Shown here one piece after another: positions 5,555 to 6,212 of a stretch of 6,212 bases of DNA. Positions within the stretch are counted from its first letter, which is position 1, and every line of letters begins with the position of its first letter. The stretch is from an uncultured Clostridium sp. (GTDB lineage: Bacteria; Bacillota; Clostridia; TANB77; CAG-508). The position numbers were made by a program, and so were the translations under genes. A model generated the notes under the pieces. It was not told where the DNA came from. It worked only from the letters and a program-made list of their open reading frames with translations, and did not search any database. Where the stretch lies: positions 1-6,212 of the forward strand of contig CAJKVD010000045.1 of NCBI GenBank assembly GCA_905203195.1. Reading direction: 5' to 3'.

Positions 5555-6212
5555 TTACATGTTTTTATTTCTGTTTTTTCTTAAAAAAGCTGGTATATCT
5601 AAGTCATTTTGTGATGTGCTTGAGTCTACACTTGATGGAATAGAGTTTATTTTTTTCTCCCATGTTTTTGATACTATGTTGTCTACACCTATACTTGATA
5701 TTGGTTCATTTTTTTCAAACCCTGTTGCTATTACTGTTATTTGAATTTCATCTTCCATGCTTGTGTCTGTTACTGTACCAAATATAATATTTGCTTCTGG
5801 GTCTACACTGCGTTGTACTAATTCTGCTGCTGTGTTTACTTCGTGTAATCCTAAATCTTCTCCACCTGTAATATTTATAATTACTCCTTTTGCTCCTTCT
5901 ATTGATGTTTCTAGTAATGGACTTTGTATTGCTTCTTTTGCTGCATCTTCTGCTCTGTTTTCTCCTGATGCTCTTCCAACTCCCATATGTGCCATTCCTT
6001 GGTTTAACATAATAGTTTTTACATCTGCAAAGTCAAGATTTACTAATCCTGGTACTGCTATTAAGTCTGATATTCCTTGTACACCTTGTCTTAATACGTC
6101 ATCTGCTTGCTTGAAAGCTTCTATTATTGATGTTTTTCTGTCTATTATTTGTAGCAATTTATCATTTGGTATGACTACTAATGTATCTTCTTTTCCTTTT
6201 AGACTTTCAATT
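5555..6212 (-). CDS. ftsZ: Cell division protein FtsZ (3' part; N-terminus outside the window)
   Basis: The tubulin-like GTPase that forms the Z ring at mid-cell and the polar septum in sporulation. The last 218 or so residues are visible and the frame stays open to the window edge; the TTG at 6157 is internal (preceded by [14 protein letters not shown]) and is not the start. The T7 synergy loop [11 protein letters not shown], which completes the GTPase site of the neighbouring subunit, is present. So are the C-terminal domain motifs [31 protein letters not shown] and [14 protein letters not shown] short linker of under 40 residues leads to the conserved C-terminal peptide [13 protein letters not shown], which binds partners such as FtsA and SepF. 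ftsZ directly before spoIIGA-sigE is the usual clostridial order. A hairpin terminator follows. Confidence 0.97.
   Translation of the reverse strand, partial: IESLKGKEDTLVVIPNDKLLQIIDRKTSIIEAFKQADDVLRQGVQGISDLIAVPGLVNLDFADVKTIMLNQGMAHMGVGRASGENRAEDAAKEAIQSPLLETSIEGAKGVIINITGGEDLGLHEVNTAAELVQRSVDPEANIIFGTVTDTSMEDEIQITVIATGFEKNEPISSIGVDNIVSKTWEKKINSIPSSVDSSTSQNDLDIPAFLRKNRNKNM

Noticed and set aside
1494..5744. Many plus-strand ORFs of 60-190 codons (for example 3831-4403 and 4580-5116)
   Set aside because: They are antisense to well-recognised genes, have Leu/Phe/Ser/Ile-rich low-complexity products, and lack ribosome sites. They are shadows of AT-rich coding sequence.
6155..6157. The TTG at 6157 as an ftsZ start
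   Set aside because: The frame continues upstream with FtsZ-like sequence ([11 protein letters not shown]) to the window edge, so the gene is simply cut.

Overview
The window is a very AT-rich piece of a spore-forming Clostridia-type Firmicute, probably an uncultured gut lineage. Every gene lies on the minus strand, so transcription runs from high to low coordinates. In that direction the order is: the 3' part of ftsZ, a terminator, spoIIGA, sigE, a terminator, a secreted or membrane-anchored TIM44-like zinc-ribbon protein, an SPFH zinc-ribbon protein, sigG, ylmC/ymxH, and then three tandem sigma-A promoters with a leader that looks like the upstream region of an rRNA operon beyond base 1. 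The order ftsZ-spoIIGA-sigE-sigG-ylmC is the classic clostridial sporulation cluster. The two-gene TIM44-like/SPFH cassette between sigE and sigG is an addition to it.

How the genes work together: FtsZ makes the division or polar septum. SpoIIGA is the septal membrane protease that matures pro-sigma-E. Sigma-E runs the mother-cell programme and sigma-G the late forespore programme. YlmC is a small PRC-barrel protein commonly found next to sigG. A perfect Spo0A box lies upstream of spoIIGA. The SPFH and TIM44-like proteins look like a membrane-associated pair.

The most striking observation is that three of these genes (ylmC, sigE, spoIIGA) are each broken by a +1 frameshift, and all three breaks have the same form. 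The zero frame meets an in-frame CGG codon followed by A. Skipping the C makes the next codon GGA, which encodes the glycine conserved in that family, and the rest of the protein then reads on normally. These are the only three in-frame CGG codons in the coding sequence of the window. CGG is never used there as an ordinary arginine codon, and CGGA in other frames causes no disruption. The pattern suggests that CGG is an unassigned or hungry codon and that CGG-A is a +1 frameshift (or quadruplet-decoding) signal in sporulation genes. Random pseudogene decay or assembly error fits less well. The repaired lengths (about 77, 241 and 295 residues) match the families.

Bases 1-416 hold no gene. They contain three promoters of the form TTGACA-17 bp-TAnnAT reading leftward, A-rich upstream elements, and a leader with a GTACATTGAAAA motif typical of clostridial rRNA operons. 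The 16S gene itself is not in the window.
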